Below are positions 36,298 to 50,130 of a stretch of DNA of 64,000 nucleotides, piece by piece. A model generated the notes under the pieces. That model was not told the DNA's origin and searched no databases. It worked only from the letters and a program-made list of their open reading frames with translations. Source of the stretch: Apostichopus japonicus (Eukaryota > Echinodermata > Holothuroidea > Aspidochirotida > Stichopodidae); contig NC_092578.1 of NCBI RefSeq assembly GCF_037975245.1, positions 18,814,321 through 18,878,320 on the forward strand, in the 5' to 3' direction. Position numbers and translations under genes: made by a program. The stretch's first letter is position 1. Each line of letters starts with the position of its first letter.

Positions 36298-36378
36298 TTA
36301 TTCTTAGAAACATTGTATTTGTACTCATACTAATGCCGAGGGTACTTAACTTACTCATGCTGTTTCACTCATACCAGA
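36298..36378. repeat. small relative of the 20-bp minisatellite
   Basis: Contains TTTGTACTCATACTAATG and CATGCTGTTTCACTCATACC, close to the unit of the array at 9382-9729. Only two or three imperfect units are present. Confidence 0.45.
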
Positions 36379-36599
36379 GGTCTTATACTGTGTTGTAGGG
36401 TGGGTGTATAGTGTGAGAGGGAAAGTGATGGGTAGGGGAGCTTGTACAGTAGGGGTCAGTCCATGGTTGAGGAGGGTGTATTCTGGGGGTAGGAGATATA
36501 GTGGGGTAGTATGGAAGGCTACAGTTTCTTGTTTTGTCTGCCTTTCTTTTGGTTTTTTCCTCATTAATACATCTATGGTGGGTGTACTTCCTCCCAAGC

Positions 36600-39500
36600 C
36601 TACCTTAAACTTGTAAATAGTGTTATTTTTTTCTTCAGTTTACATTTACTAAAAGAAAAGTACCATACAAAAAAAAATTAGGTCTATTAGGATTAACAAC
36701 GCTTGAAAATAAAAACTATATTTATGCAACTTCCTCTTTCTTTTTTTTTCTTTTTTATTCTTCTACTTTGTTGTCATTTTTCAGTTATTTTTATGGGATG
36801 TTGTAAGGTATTTTGATCATTAGAATGACTTCCTCTCACTCTTATAGAGTGCTTGTGTACTACAATAGCAGGAAATATTGTAGTGTTTAAATTGTTCTGT
36901 AAGCAGTGTCAAAGGCTCTGAAGCCTTTGTCTTTAAAATACTATGTGTTCCTGTGTAAAATAAAACTGCCATTGCATCTTTGTACTTGTATAGCAATCTG
37001 ACCATTTTGCATAGTAATTTACAAAGCATTTTGCATAGCATTTTGTGATGTGATACTGGATAAGTTATTCCTTGCTACATAGGCCTACCTCATTTAATTT
37101 AAATTACCGAAAAAAAACTGATACTGCTTCCATAATTTAAAAAGAGCAAGCAAAGTTTACATTTACAGGGTTTTAAACAGGACTTAAGATGAGATGAAAA
37201 TGGGTTTTATGAAATAAAAACTCCCCTTCCATTTATCAGGTTCTATAAGAATTGGTTACACCAACTAATATTCTTCGGATTTTTTCCCGTTTTTTAGCAG
37301 CGGCATTTGTTTCTTTTCATATTGTTTTTAGAGCAACTTTCAGCTAGAAACTGACAAGGAATTTACAACAATGACAAAATCTAAAATTACGTCTTTCGCT
37401 TTTTCAAAATTCCATAATTTCATTCTCAGTAAAGTATGAGCAAAGCTCCTCTTCTGTGTATGTATGCGTGTGTCTGTGTGTGTCGTCTCAGAAAACTTAA
37501 ATTCAAATAAATGGTTTAGTGATCATGACTTTTTACATAAAGATGTGATATGTTTTGTCTGATGTATTATATACATTGAAAGTTGTCATATTTAAGAAGT
37601 GAAATACTGCCATCTCTTCTTTTGTCTTTTTGTTTTTTCCATCGTATTACTTAAATTTAACCAAGAAAAGGCACATTGTATAACAACAAAGTAAAAATAA
37701 GTTTATGTATGATGAATTTCTGGATTTGTTCTTGAAAAGATCATATAAGTGAAGAAATTAACAAAAAACGGCCAATACACTGTACTACAAATTCTGGAGG
37801 GGAAAAATGTATTGAGTTACTTACCTTAACAAACCTGGTGTTGAAATTCTTTAAATCAAACCTAGTGAGTTCTGTAGAGATATTCCCATGTGGTGGTGGG
37901 GGGGGGGGGTAGGGCAGGGAAGACTACCCCTGCTAAGTCTGTCTGTCTGGTTACTTCATGCCTGTGTGTTATGTAGAGATCCCCCCCCCAATGTTGGGAA
38001 GGGGGGCGGTATCCATGCTTAGCTGTTTCCCCTTGTTATCACCCGACCCTAAATGAGTGTGGTCCAAGCAAGAAAATAATGAGGAAGACAAAGAGATTTA
38101 GTCTGATAGAATCATCAGTTATAAGGTGTCCCTCTCGACCTACCTAACCTCTCCCTTATTTTCACAACCCCCTCCCCACTTACCCCAATGTCTGCTTACA
38201 GGCTGATAAAAGAGTTTCAGTGATTGTGATGTATAAACCTGGCACAAAGTTGCCCGTGAAACCCCTCAATTCATCATATCGTAGTCAACAATCCCACTTG
38301 TTTGTAGCTACAATGATTTGAGTACACAAAGGTAACTCTGTAGCAACAAGGGTGGAAAGAGATTAGTTTAGAAGAGTCAATTTTGCAAAGTAAACCTTTT
38401 GTATAATTTTTATCAGATATTCATTACAAAGTCATTGTCTCCCTAATTCCGCTCTAGCTCCCTCTTCCCACCAGTGGAAAATCGGGTTTCGACATCAAAC
38501 ACCCAGTATGTTAAAGATTCTTGACAATATCCCATGTATATAAATATATTTTGCGAAAGAAGTAGAAATCCTGAAGGTTACATGTCTCGGTCATTTACCA
38601 CACTGGAAAAGATCCCCCCCCCCCGCTTCGTCACCTTGGTAGAAGGTTATTATGAGATAATGTCACGTGATTTACATATGCTCAGCATTGATTTGGAGGG
38701 CAGGCAGAGTTGAATGTCATAATTATCAAAGCCGTTATCATACATCGAAATTCTTTTAAAGTAAAATCGGTAGAGTTTGGGTTTTTAAGGTTGTTACTTA
38801 ATTGAATATCACCTTTCTCATACGCTCAATTATGGTAACCGTATTCCTACAGTTAACTTCGTAAAACTGATCAAAACATTGACTTTATCTTCAATAAACA
38901 GTGGTAAAATGTAACCAATTGTAATCGAATGTCGTCCTAATTCATGCTTTCTATGATTTATAATGAGTGATCTATCATCGAATGATTTTGAAGTAATTGT
39001 AACATTAAAGCGACATTTTGGTCCATCGATCCATTTCAAATAATCATGAAATTCGTGACAAAATCGGCAGCTTTTTGTGGCCCGACGAAGCTCTACGATT
39101 TTCACAAGAGTCACAGGACCTGACTAAATAATAGACAAGTACACATAACTCTCCCATACATGGCAAAGACATAATGGGGGGATGACACCCCCTCCAACCC
39201 CCCCCCCCACACACACACACAAACCATACCCCTCTCCCGCTATTACCCACCGTCTGGTTGGCGCTTCGCCGTGAACTAACATTTCATGGTGCAGTACCTC
39301 AGTGTTTAGTAGCTCGAGAATTTATCTGAGAGAGTCATAACAATCTTACTATGGGTAATACTAATAACCGGTTGGTTCGACAAAATTCTTGACCCACCCG
39401 CCCCCCCCCCCAAAAAAAAAGTTGTATAAAATTCACGAAAAATAGGTCTTGTTTTTGTGGTATTGTTTTTTAAATCGACACCAGCTTGCAATTATTTCAT

Positions 39501-39990
39501 GAGATCCGTACTTCTATTGCTGGCAATTTTTACGATATCAATGACAAAATTCATTTTAAAAATAGCTTGACGAACAGACAAACAAAATATTTAGATACAT
39601 TCCGGAATTCTCTTCGCAAAAATTTGATATGAAAATGACGGATCTGTGTAGCGGCTTGAATTATGTCTTTCGTCACTCAAGTGTCCCCCAATAGCATCCA
39701 GTGATACCCAAGGGTATATCCATAATTCTGACGCCATCATGACGTGACACTTTAATATTGATCAATGCATTAATAGTCACACCTATGGCTGTCATAAATA
39801 CTTTACTATTCACCTATCAAGATGAAAATGGCCGGTCTTTGGAGGGAGGGGTGGTGGGGGAGATCTTTCGGTTTGAATTTAAGAATGTTTTACAAGTTGG
39901 CATGTTGACACTAAAGACAAGCGGTTACGAAGTATTAGATGTACCAAAGAAAAAGTACAACTCGGGGTTCATTTTCAGGTATAGATGCTT
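36600..39990. other. no recognisable gene; intergenic
   Basis: AT-rich DNA with homopolymer T and A runs and C or G runs near 37900, 37981, 38616, 39198 and 39400. Short frames carry no recognisable domain. Confidence 0.55.
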
Positions 39991-40502
39991 CTAAATCCAG
40001 TGTAACTTCTCCCGCAACGCAATTATTTGTGTCACGACATATATGAAAATACCTATAAAGGTCGAAAAGTCGTTATTTTTCAAGGATTTTTTTTTCCACG
40101 AGTATTTTGATATTTTTTTTAAGTATTTATTCAATAACATATAACCAGTAATATATTTTTTACTTATATTAATATCATATTTTGTCAAATTTAATAATAA
40201 CCCTTTCCACGTTCGTGGGTTTGTGTGCGTTTAGTCGGCGTGTGTGTATAGACCATCCTCTTTGTTTCATGGCACTCTTTAATTTAACAGGTCATTTCTC
40301 AAAATCTACATAATCTAACTTCGACTGTTAGTGACGATGCATTACAAACATGTGCGCAACCACTTTTACTTTTAGGGGGTTGCTTAAGGGGGACTCAGGC
40401 CCCCCTCCCCCTCCCTCCCCACTGACAGATAAAACATTTAACATCAAAATCCTAGCGTACAGTATATATAAGTATAGACTATACAACATACATGTATGAT
40501 AC

Positions 40503-40660
40503 CAGGTGCGTATCCAGGGGGGGGCGTTGGGGGCGCGCGCCCCCCGGGTAAGAAAAAGAGGAGAGGAAAAAAAGAGAAGAAAAAAAGGAAAAAAGAGGGG
40601 GAAAAGAGGAGGAGGAAGGAAGGGAAAAGAAAAAGAAGAGGAGAAAAAAGAGGAGGGAGT
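40503..40660. mobile_element. left end of a CAGGCGCGTATCCAG-type element plus homopurine tract
   Basis: CAGGTGCGTATCCAGG is followed by a G run, then CGCGCGCCCCCCGGGTAAGA. This is the same order as the right end CCCCGGGTTAGAAAATCC at 42337. A purine-only tract of about 100 bp follows (40551-40658). The element appears truncated or interrupted on the right. Confidence 0.5.
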
Positions 40661-40743
40661 AGAATAAATATGCCAAGACACCGGGAAGAGAAAGAAGAAC
40701 AGTGACATTACAGCGCTGATCCCTATTATATACACAGGGTAGC

Positions 40744-41207
40744 CAGTGACGGATCGAAGATGTCGGAAGGGGCGGGCGCATCACCCTACCCCTTTCACCG
40801 ACAACTCCATTTTTGACGTTTCCATTTCTCCTCTCTCACTAATGTATATATATATATACTATATATGGTCTACCATAACGCGTGTGTGTGTGTGTATGGA
40901 CGCCTTAAACCATTGTGCTATGAAACCAACTGTGGCTGGTCGGAGTCGTCGGAGAACATGACGCATTTCGGGAAGGGAGCGACCGCCCCCCGAGCATATT
41001 TTTTTTTATGATATCGCTAGTAAATTCAAAATAGAAAATGCTTAGATGCAGCTTACAAGGCAGTGGAAGTGTCATATCCAGCGATCTGGGAGGCATTTTC
41101 AGCCAAAATTTTCTTGTACGCTTCGCGCCAACTCGTGGTGGCGCTACGCTTAGATAGTTTACCTACAGGCTTCGCCCCTCCCTTGCAAAGTATTCGCTAC
41201 GCACCTG
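40744..41207. mobile_element. CAGGCGCGTAGCC-family element, copy 1
   Basis: The body from about 40980 to 41207 (starting GACCGCCCCCCGAGCAT) matches 50830-51073 closely, including GGTGGCGCTACGCTTAGATA. It ends CGCTACGCACCTG. A possible left end is CAGTGACGGATCGA at 40744, a weaker inverted match. No target duplication was found. Confidence 0.55.
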
Positions 41208-42204
41208 TTCGAATTTGTAAACCACACAGCAGATATTACATCATATATCAGTGAGCATGAAAATCGAGGTTCCAGGATGAACAGCCTCAAAACTGTCGAT
41301 GTGTGTAGTCATAGTAACCCATTTGATTTTGGGGACTGTAACGACTTTACCCGAAAAATATAACCTAAATTTTTCGCGCGTATATCAATATCATATAAGT
41401 AAGCATCGGTTATTACCTCGCATGTCATTGTGTACCGTACGGTTCGTGGAAATTGCGCAGTATACCGCGGGATGCTGTAAACAACGAAATGTCTTATGTA
41501 GATGGAGAAAAAGCATGGAGGTCCAATTATGTCAAATTCTCTTTTACATTAGTAATGTCGAATTAGTCGGCCAAGCTTACAACTATATTTTAATTATCAA
41601 GGAGATATTTTTTCAACTATTCATTTCCTTTAGCTACATCATTGCAATTTATTTTTCTTTCAGTAGGAGCCCCTGCCTCCTACGCCTATGTGTGTATTGT
41701 TCGGTTGAAGGAAATATCTGGTATTTTTTTCATTTCCTTCAACCAAGTTTAATAATAGCCGTTATAAGAGGTTTTAATATTTCTACACCAATACATTAGT
41801 GCGTCTGAATTTTCGAAAATTTCCTGACCAACATTCTTCATCATACTTCCCTTTACTAGTGTAATTTTGACCGGTCTGTTAGGGGTTCAAGGAGGTTTTT
41901 CTATATTGGTTGTCCATAGATGACATAGATGCAACATTATGGGTATGTTTTGTAGTGAGTTTATTCACGAGAAATCTCAATTTTCAAATTCTGAACAAAT
42001 AATGGGCTGAAAACCTTGAAAAGTGGGGCTGTCGGGTATTGTGGACCGCGACGAAGGATCACCTACAAAAGCAATGATCCACCTGAGATGCGATCAGGTC
42101 GAACATGATATGTGACTGGTGAAAATCTTCAAAAAGGTTATGGATGGAAAAAAAAAACTATTGGGAAATACTTGGTTCTCAGGTAAAAGTGTACATCTGG
42201 TTGG

Positions 42205-42364
42205 TCATTTTCAAGCCCGAGAAGTGCCATTTCCGGTGATCTGGGGGGTATCAAAACCAGAAATTTTCTTGTACGCTGCGCGCCAACCCACGGTGGCGCT
42301 CCGCTTAGATAGTAATTCGCGCCCCCCCCCCCCCCCGGGTTAGAAAATCCTGGATACGCGCCTG
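42205..42364. mobile_element. CAGGCGCGTAGCC-family element, copy 2 (right part)
   Basis: Contains the family body (GAAGTGCCATTTCCGG, TTTTCTTGTACGCTGCGCGC, GGTGGCGCTCCGCTTAGATA), then a long C run and the inverted end CCTGGATACGCGCCTG. The left end is lost or replaced. Confidence 0.55.
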
Positions 42365-42475
42365 GATACAACCAGCACAGTCGAAAATTCTTCAATATTG
42401 TTTCAAAAGTATAGCAAAAATATAGTACCATTTTGCAGCTTAGCACCCTCCATTTTACAAAAAATCTCAAAGTTA
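42365..42475 (-). repeat. dispersed repeat family X, copy 3
   Basis: On the minus strand this reads GCAAAATGGTACTATATTTT, then TTTTGAAACAATATTGAAG and a GACTGTGCTGGTTGTA end. It matches copies at 7970 and 31205. It directly abuts the inverted-repeat end at 42364, so it may be the internal terminal part of that element or its insertion target. Confidence 0.6.
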
Positions 42476-44944
42476 GACCCATCCACCGGAAGACAGTCCC
42501 CCACCCCACCCCATCCCCACCCTCACCCCAGTACAAAAATGGAAAAAATGTAATACTGATAACAAATTCATCCGTGGAAAGTTACTACTATTGACCCTTA
42601 TATTTATTGTTCATTGTAAACCATGTAAGGTTGAATTAAATGATAAAGAGTTAAAACGAGGTAATAAAACTGATTTGACCATCACTGGACTTTCTTGTCC
42701 CAAGTTTTGTAACAATGGTGGGGGTGGGGCGGGTTGAGTGGCGTGGGGGGCAGAGCAGACAAGTTGGTCATTCGTATGTTATTTATGAAAAAAATATCGC
42801 TTTATTGCGTAGAGTTACAAAACAGAATAATAATATATATAAAATGACCCATAGAGTCTTCCGAATTTCCATCATTAATAGCGATTCCAGAGAAAGCTGT
42901 GAATTTGAACAATAAGCTTTTGATACACCTTAATGTTCTGTTAAATCATATGTTTAGATTCTAGTTTGTCAAATAAATTGCAATTTTGCTTTGATTTGCA
43001 TTCATTTTTCGATTGCCTTGGATAAGAACATCCCAATGTATTCATGTTAATGAAAGTTGATCTTTAAACTTGACTTAATGCGATGTGTTATGAAATTCAT
43101 GAACAGTATATACATTAAGAAAAGTCACCCAAGAAGGAGCCTGGGCACGAAAACCAAACAAATTGATCCATTCTCAACCCCAGTCATCTTACATTGAGAC
43201 TGTAACCGTATGAACATAAATGATGTTATGTCACGTGTTTATCACGAATCCCTTAGATAGGGAATTAGATTACTACACATAATGGTTAGTGATAGATAAA
43301 CTTTTTACAACTGATTATATAATTATGAAGGATTATCCATGGTTTTAAAAATAAAAGTGGAACACATTTGCATATATTTGGCTTCAACAATGATTGATGC
43401 GTATATCATAGTTCCTTTTCTCTACACTTGGGCATGCATGATATATATATATATTTCTGAGAATATAAATCAACCTACCAAATAAAGCTTTCTTCAGATA
43501 TTTATAAGTAAAAGCCTAAGGCTTCTCGCTTTTACCGTATATGTATAAAATAATATTAGACGGAGCGAGAAAGAGAGAGATATTTGGATTTGTAAACTCA
43601 TAACATTAACTGCTGTTCACCAGTAAAAGATCTTGATCGGTATTGATGTCGGCTCAACGGGAACTCTCCGCAGGCCGTTTGTGATTTGCCGCTCCCCCTC
43701 CGTCACATGTTGACTGTTGCAATTAACCCTGAAACTGTTACAACTCACGAGCAATCTTAACCGTCCTCCGACTGCGCAAAGGCGTTCTCAGTTCACTCTC
43801 TTTGTAAACCTAAACCAACTTTTACAGAAATATGAAAACCAATACCCTCTTAAGTGCTGCTACCTGATTGGTTCAGCGGCAATTTAGGCTATTTTTGCCT
43901 GTCAAAGGCTATAATCGTCCCTGTACTAACCGTGGGAGATTGATCAGTATTGACAGATTGTCTTTACGTACGCAGGCCGATCCACAAAAAAAAGCTACCC
44001 TCGCCGAGGACCTAATCCATTCCCGCGGAGTAATACCAGCTACCAGTCTAACAACAACCAAGTCACTACATTGGCTAACAGTAATTTGCGAGCCTTTTTT
44101 CTTATTTTTTCTTGTTCTTTCTTTTTTGTCGGGGGAGAAAAAAATAGGTTGGAAGAGTGACAACCGATTGGCCGTTTTATGTGATACCGGTTTGACTGAG
44201 GGGAAAAGGATGTAACCTTGAAAATCATAACGCATAATTGCGGAACAAAGTGTACCGGACCAGTGGGGGCACTCGTCAACCGAATAAACGGCGCCAAACC
44301 TAAATCAGATAGTGTGTCGTCTTGTTAAGGTAGACACCAGGTCGAAGCGGAACCCATGCATGGCAGGAAAATTACATAGATTTATAAATTCTTTGAATAA
44401 TAAGAGATTTTGTGGGGAATTTTAAATGTTAGGAATTCTCAAAGAAGAAAAAAGAAAAGGAAAAAGATAGATAGATAGATAGATAGGATGGAGGGAAGGG
44501 GGAAGAATGATGAAGGAATGTCGGCGTGGGAATAGAGAAGTGAATGCTTCAGTTTTCTCGTTTGTTGTTACCTAATCAACGATATCATGGAACGCCGGCC
44601 TGTTTGTTCCGATAAAGACGGTAATGAATACAATTTGCTTTGAAGTCGACCGGCCACGCAGAGCTCTCACTTAACGGACTGCCGTGCGGCGGTATAATAA
44701 GGTAGTCATCAGTCTCAAACGTTTAACGAAAACATGTTTTCATGTGTTCCCCCAAAATAATGGTTGTTTTGATGCATTACGCCCCCTACAGGTTGTTAAA
44801 CATATTCATGTAACGATGCCCACTTTGCGGAAAGAACATTTTTTGGGCTTATAACTTAATAAGAATATTAAAAAACCAAGAGCACAGGCAGGAAAGTTTT
44901 TACTTATTTTTGAATCCCAGATTCTTCAGGTATTTCCCACATAT

Positions 44945-44975
44945 CCCCCCCCCCTTCCCCACCCTCCACTTCTCC
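44945..44975. repeat. C-rich tract
   Basis: A C run followed by CCCTTCCCCACC, one of many such tracts in the window. Confidence 0.7.
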
Positions 44976-45142
44976 TCTCCCGTTTTTCCATATCTGACTT
45001 CATTACTTCTTTCCCTATCAAAGACTAGCGCTGAAAAAGGAACGGTTGCGTGTAACAAATTGTCACTTCTATATTACAACATGATTTCGTTGTAGTGCGC
45101 ACCTAATTACATGCATATGTTACCTGTCGGTGTGTCCATTGT

Positions 45143-45240
45143 TCAATGCCAGTGCTGGATTATCCAATGGGCATATCAGGCAAGTGCATGCCTAGTGGTC
45201 CCCATGTTCAAGGGAACAACCCCACCCCCCCCCATTTTCA
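45143..45240. mobile_element. end fragment of the CAGGCCCGGATTAA family
   Basis: AGTGCTGGATTATCCAATGG followed by GGCAAGTGCATGCCTAG parallels the reversed right end of the element at 35844-36262. It then runs into a C-rich tract. The other end is not visible. Confidence 0.4.
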
Positions 45241-45504
45241 AGGTCAAAGAGGCCTCTTTTGAACACTATAGGACATATACCAATGTTTATATTCGGGTTG
45301 TGAATGGAGAGGGGCAAGCATATGGTAAAAGTTAAATCCTTTAGAGGGTGGTGTTAGTTGTTCAGTACCGATGTTCGTATGTTGCCACCCTAACCTGCTA
45401 TTTACATTATATGATTGACATCTTCTGTGGTGAACAAACTCCATCAACGACTAAGGAAACCCTTGATCAGTTTTGGGAAATGTCGCTTAAAAAGTCATGT
45501 CTGA

Positions 45505-46024
45505 GGGAGGGAGGGGAGGGGAGGGAGGGAGGGAGGAGGAGGGAGGGAGGGAGAGGAGGGAGGGAGGGAGGGAGGGAGGAGGGAGGGAGGGAGGGAGGGA
45601 GGGGAGGGAGGGAGGGAGGGAGGGAGGGAGGGAGGAGGGAGGGAGGGGAGGAGGGAGGGAGGGAGGGAGGGAGGGAGGGAGGGAGGGAGGGAGGGAGGAG
45701 GGAGGGAGGGAGGGAGGGAGGGAGGGAGGGAGGGAGGGAGGGAGGGAGGAGGGAGGGAGGGAGGGAGGGAGGGAGGGAGGGAGGGAGGGAGGAGGGAGGG
45801 AGGGAGGGAGGGAGGGAGGGAGGGAGGGGAGGGAGGGAGGGAGGGAGGGAGGGAGGGAGGGAGGGAGGGAGGGAGGGAGGGAGGGAGGGAGGGAGGGAGG
45901 AGGGAGGGAGGGGAGGGAGGGAGGGAGGGGGGAGGGAGGGAGGGAGGGAGGGAGGGGTGCAGGGAGGGAGGGAGGGAGGGAGGGGTGCAGGGAGGGAGGG
46001 GGGAGGGAGGGAGGGAGGGAGGGG
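45505..46024. repeat. GGGA microsatellite array, about 520 bp
   Basis: Almost pure purine array of GGGA with interspersed GGA and GGGGA units. The last part contains GGGGTGCAGGG at 45955 and 45982 and GGGGTGC at 46021. The plus strand can form G-quadruplexes along its whole length, and the duplex can form a triplex. Long Gly/Arg/Glu or Pro/Leu/Ser frames across it are artefacts. Confidence 0.97.
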
Positions 46025-47419
46025 TGCTAGCATTTCTGCGATGTGTTGTTGTTAATTTGCTATCATGTATATTATATTAACAGTTTATATACCGTTTTGA
46101 TATATAAAGGACATACCAATACTGATATGCCATGTGTCGTTGCAATTAAGATATAATTCTCTTTTGAGAAATTTCAAAAGCATTCTCATAATAGTGTATC
46201 AGGTTTTTTCTAAAACAAACTTACACAATATATTGACTCTGTGTTAAAAACTACGGAGCCTAAGTTCCGTATGTAAACTAAGAAAAAACTAAAGAAACCC
46301 TTTAGAATATGGCTAGGCTTGTTGTGAGCATCTGGTGGCAATACTCTCCCCCCCCCCACCCTCACCTCTGCCCCGCCCGTCCCTCCCATACCTCCCTTTA
46401 CAACCTCTTGCACTGTATTCGACTATATAGTTGTTAACAACGATATTATAACGTATATAGTAACATTAAATCCGAATAGAAACCTTCCATTTGTCCTCGA
46501 TACGCAATCGTCCTATAACCATCCATCCGACCGAGACGGGACCCGGTAAAAAAAATCAGCCGTATAATTTTAATATAGACAAACTATGTACATTCTAAAC
46601 TGTCATGTAGGATTTTCAGGTAAACCGGTTATAAAGAAAACCACCTCATAATATGACATAAAGAGGCTGTCAGCTGTATTGGTCCCCCTTCCTTCCTAAA
46701 ATAGTAAAAGTAGGTGAAAATAGTATATAAACCTATAGATCGTCTTATATATATATAAGTTGTGAACTATGACCTTGAGAATCTCTAAACCTGTCCCATC
46801 AAAAGTCTATCTATATAGGGAAGGTTTTAACGGTTAAAAAGATGATTCCCCAACTTGGTTGATATACCGTATGTCTATAACGACATCACTGTTGGTTATG
46901 ATTAACGGAACAATGTAATTAAGTATGCAAGACATGATAACCTTTCCGTATTTTTCATGTGTTTTAAAATAAACAACCCGCTATTTTTTCCTGGTATGCA
47001 CTGCGTGGCAAAAGTGAGCGGAAAAAATCGTTTGATGACCAAAAGAAAAATAGAAGAGAAATCGGAAGGGATAGAGAGAGAGAAAGAGAGCCAAAAAAAC
47101 ATTCTATGAAATCTGCATGGATGAAACAAGAAAGGTGATAAGCCAGCTGTTTGATATATACCGTAGACAATATTTGACTTTAAAGAACAATCTAAATATA
47201 GATATATTAGTAGCACGCTATTGCTCGGATGTTATGTGTCGGTCGGGTACATCCGCTCTTTCGGCATGGTGCCAATGACGTTGAGATGCTCATAGCTGGT
47301 CCGGTGTAGCTAAGTTCAGAGTGCCTGCAAACCGTACGTTATACTGCAATTAAGTACAATATTATAGTCCATTTGAGGCGACAAACGTGCATGGGCGCCG
47401 TGAACGGAGATGTGTTGAA

Positions 47420-47550
47420 ATGTCCTCCCTTCGCTTCTCTCTACCTCACCTTGACCTCCGGCTCCCTCGCCTCCCCTCGTACCTCTCCCTCGCCTCCTCT
47501 TCACCTCCTATCCTTCCCTCTCCTCTCCTCTATTTCACTTCTCCTCCCCC
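47420..47550. repeat. polypyrimidine-rich tract
   Basis: A CT-rich stretch (CCTC, CTCC and TCTCC words) over about 130 bp, irregular rather than a clean tandem repeat. Confidence 0.7.
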
Positions 47551-49066
47551 CTAGGAAGTTTTGTTTATCTGTTTACATACCGATCTTCTCATTATACACA
47601 CTTTGAAAAATGGAATTTCACGATTGCTACGGGAAGATGAAAAAAAAACACAATCAGTAAAGAGTGGATTGGAACATTGAAACTGTGATGGAGGGACCGT
47701 CGGGTGGGGGGGAGGGTATGAGTTCTGCTGTAAACATGTGGACGATTATTCAAAGACATTTTCACAGAGTGATGGAGGTATATTTCTGGAAATACCACTG
47801 GAAGGTTAACTTTGTGAATATCTTTCCCAGTTTTTCACCCAACCCCCGAAAATGATAGATCCTTTTAACCGTGTATACTGACAGTGTACAATCTAAAGGG
47901 TCATAGATTCTGTAACAGAATGTTGTCACACATTGGTTGGTTCGGTTGTACTTTTCATTACAAGCTATGGGTTCAAACTGCTAACGTACTTTTGTGAAAC
48001 CGAAGCTGTCCGTATAATGGGAAACTGATATACTTTGAGGTATCACATGTGTGAAGCACACGTCAAAATAAGGAATATATTTAAGATGGATTATCTTATC
48101 ACTATATATATGTAACAGTTTAATGAAATTAATTCCATATTTGTTTCACAGTTTTATCTGATGGAAATTAAAAGTGAAATGTTGGTCTATTTAGAAGACA
48201 TCGAATCACGTAGACATGAGGCATGGACAGTCAGGGTTAATACTGCCGTTCTGTGTTTTACATTTTCATGTGCACCAACTGGCACATCAGGGAACTGAAT
48301 GTTCAAATCTCAGCTCTCCTTTTCCCAAGAGATATCGGGATGATCCCAGTGAGTGCTGAGATATCCCTAATATCGGGAACATCAGATCTACCTTAGCGAG
48401 TACAAGAACCGTATTGTTTTCGGTGGAGGTCAAAGGTCATTTGAGGTCACCAGAGGTCTGAAAACAATATCTCAATAAACTCAACTTATATTGAAAAGTA
48501 CCGTGGAAAGGCATAGATGAAGGGTTTTTTTGCGTATCTTTCGGGAGATCGTACAAGTTCGCACGCCAAGCAGTGGCAAGCAGAATATGACGTAACGAAG
48601 AGATCTTCCTTTTCCACGTGGAAAACAAAGGATTGGTCAATATATGAAACTCCTCATGTTAATGACCAGTTACATTGAGGCCCCGCCAATAAGAATTGAT
48701 ATGTTTGAAACGAGGAACGACAGGGTTAACATTGACTAGAAGCCCCCCCCCCCCCCCACCCTTCCCTGAAAAAGGGGTTAGGTAGTGACGTACATGTTAG
48801 TTAAGCATAACGATTCAGTTTCAATACGTGATGTTTGACGAATGTTTCTTGATAAACTTTGCAAATTTGATCATATAGTGTCTTGTATCCTTGTATTAGA
48901 CACGTGTTCTTTATCACAATAAAATATAGCCTTTCAATGTTAAATTAATTTTTAAGGCATGGGAGAGGATTTAGATAATGTAGAGGCTATGTAGGCAACA
49001 TAAGATTCATGTCAAACATCGCCATGAAGTAGTAAAGGTGATTTAATCTAATGTATACCATAGATA

Positions 49067-49304
<238 letters not shown>

Positions 49305-49904
49305 ACACAGGCAGGCAAGCATATACAATAAGCTGCAACACTCTGAGAAAACACCTCTACAAGTTCATGGAAGGTATCACAAACGACCCTTGGGACCCTC
49401 TCTTGTTCTGCATATTTTCATGTTTACGCGCCAAGAAAATGTCGCATTAAACATTTAGGTTTATGACGTTGTTTAACTGTTTTTGTTATGGTTTGATTTT
49501 AATTCATAGCCCGCAGACATCAAATGGAACGAACCTCATTTTTAGTCAATGAAATATTTCAGTGTACACATTAATCCCTACAGGAAGTTTTGTTTACATT
49601 GTGAAGATACTAAAATATGCCGTTATATTATAATAAGCACAAACCAGATTCATTTCAATATATCCCTTATGAATTTTCATTATCAAAGGAATTTATTTTC
49701 GGAAACTACCCAAAAGAGATTTGTGAAATTTACGTCTCGGAAAGACATCTGTATAATCGTATTTATTTTTCCGTTCTAAATTTCTCACTCCTCCCCCGCA
49801 ACTTCACCTATATAATTGTAGTAAAACCGCGGTGGCTACATTCTACTACTGCTCTTAAGAGACATATTCTTTTTCGGTTTCCTTTTCTAACGACGTCTTC
49901 GAAC

Positions 49905-49976
49905 ATTATCATGATCATCATAATGATGATCATGATCATGATCATGATGATCATCATGATCATGATGATGATGATG

Positions 49977-50059
<83 letters not shown>

Positions 50060-50130
50060 TATCATCACCACCATCATCATCATCATCATCATTATCACAA
50101 TCATCACCGCCATCACCGCCACCATCATCC
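49905..50130. repeat. ATC trinucleotide array with palindromic GATCAT start
   Basis: 49905-49977 mixes ATGATC palindromes in both orientations. From about 49978 to 50057 it is a pure ATC run, followed by imperfect ATC and ACC units to 50130. Ile- or Met-rich frames across it are artefacts. Confidence 0.95.

Noticed and set aside
40328-40784. Phe/Ser/Pro-rich minus-strand frames
   Set aside because: They are the complement of the homopurine tract at 40551-40658.
41299-41799. 166-codon plus-strand frame
   Set aside because: No domain or family resemblance; it lies in a cluster of transposon pieces and AT-rich DNA. Possible but unsupported as a gene.
45348-46055. Long frames on both strands rich in Gly/Arg/Glu or Pro/Leu/Ser
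   Set aside because: They are translations of the GGGA microsatellite and have no non-repeat coding evidence.
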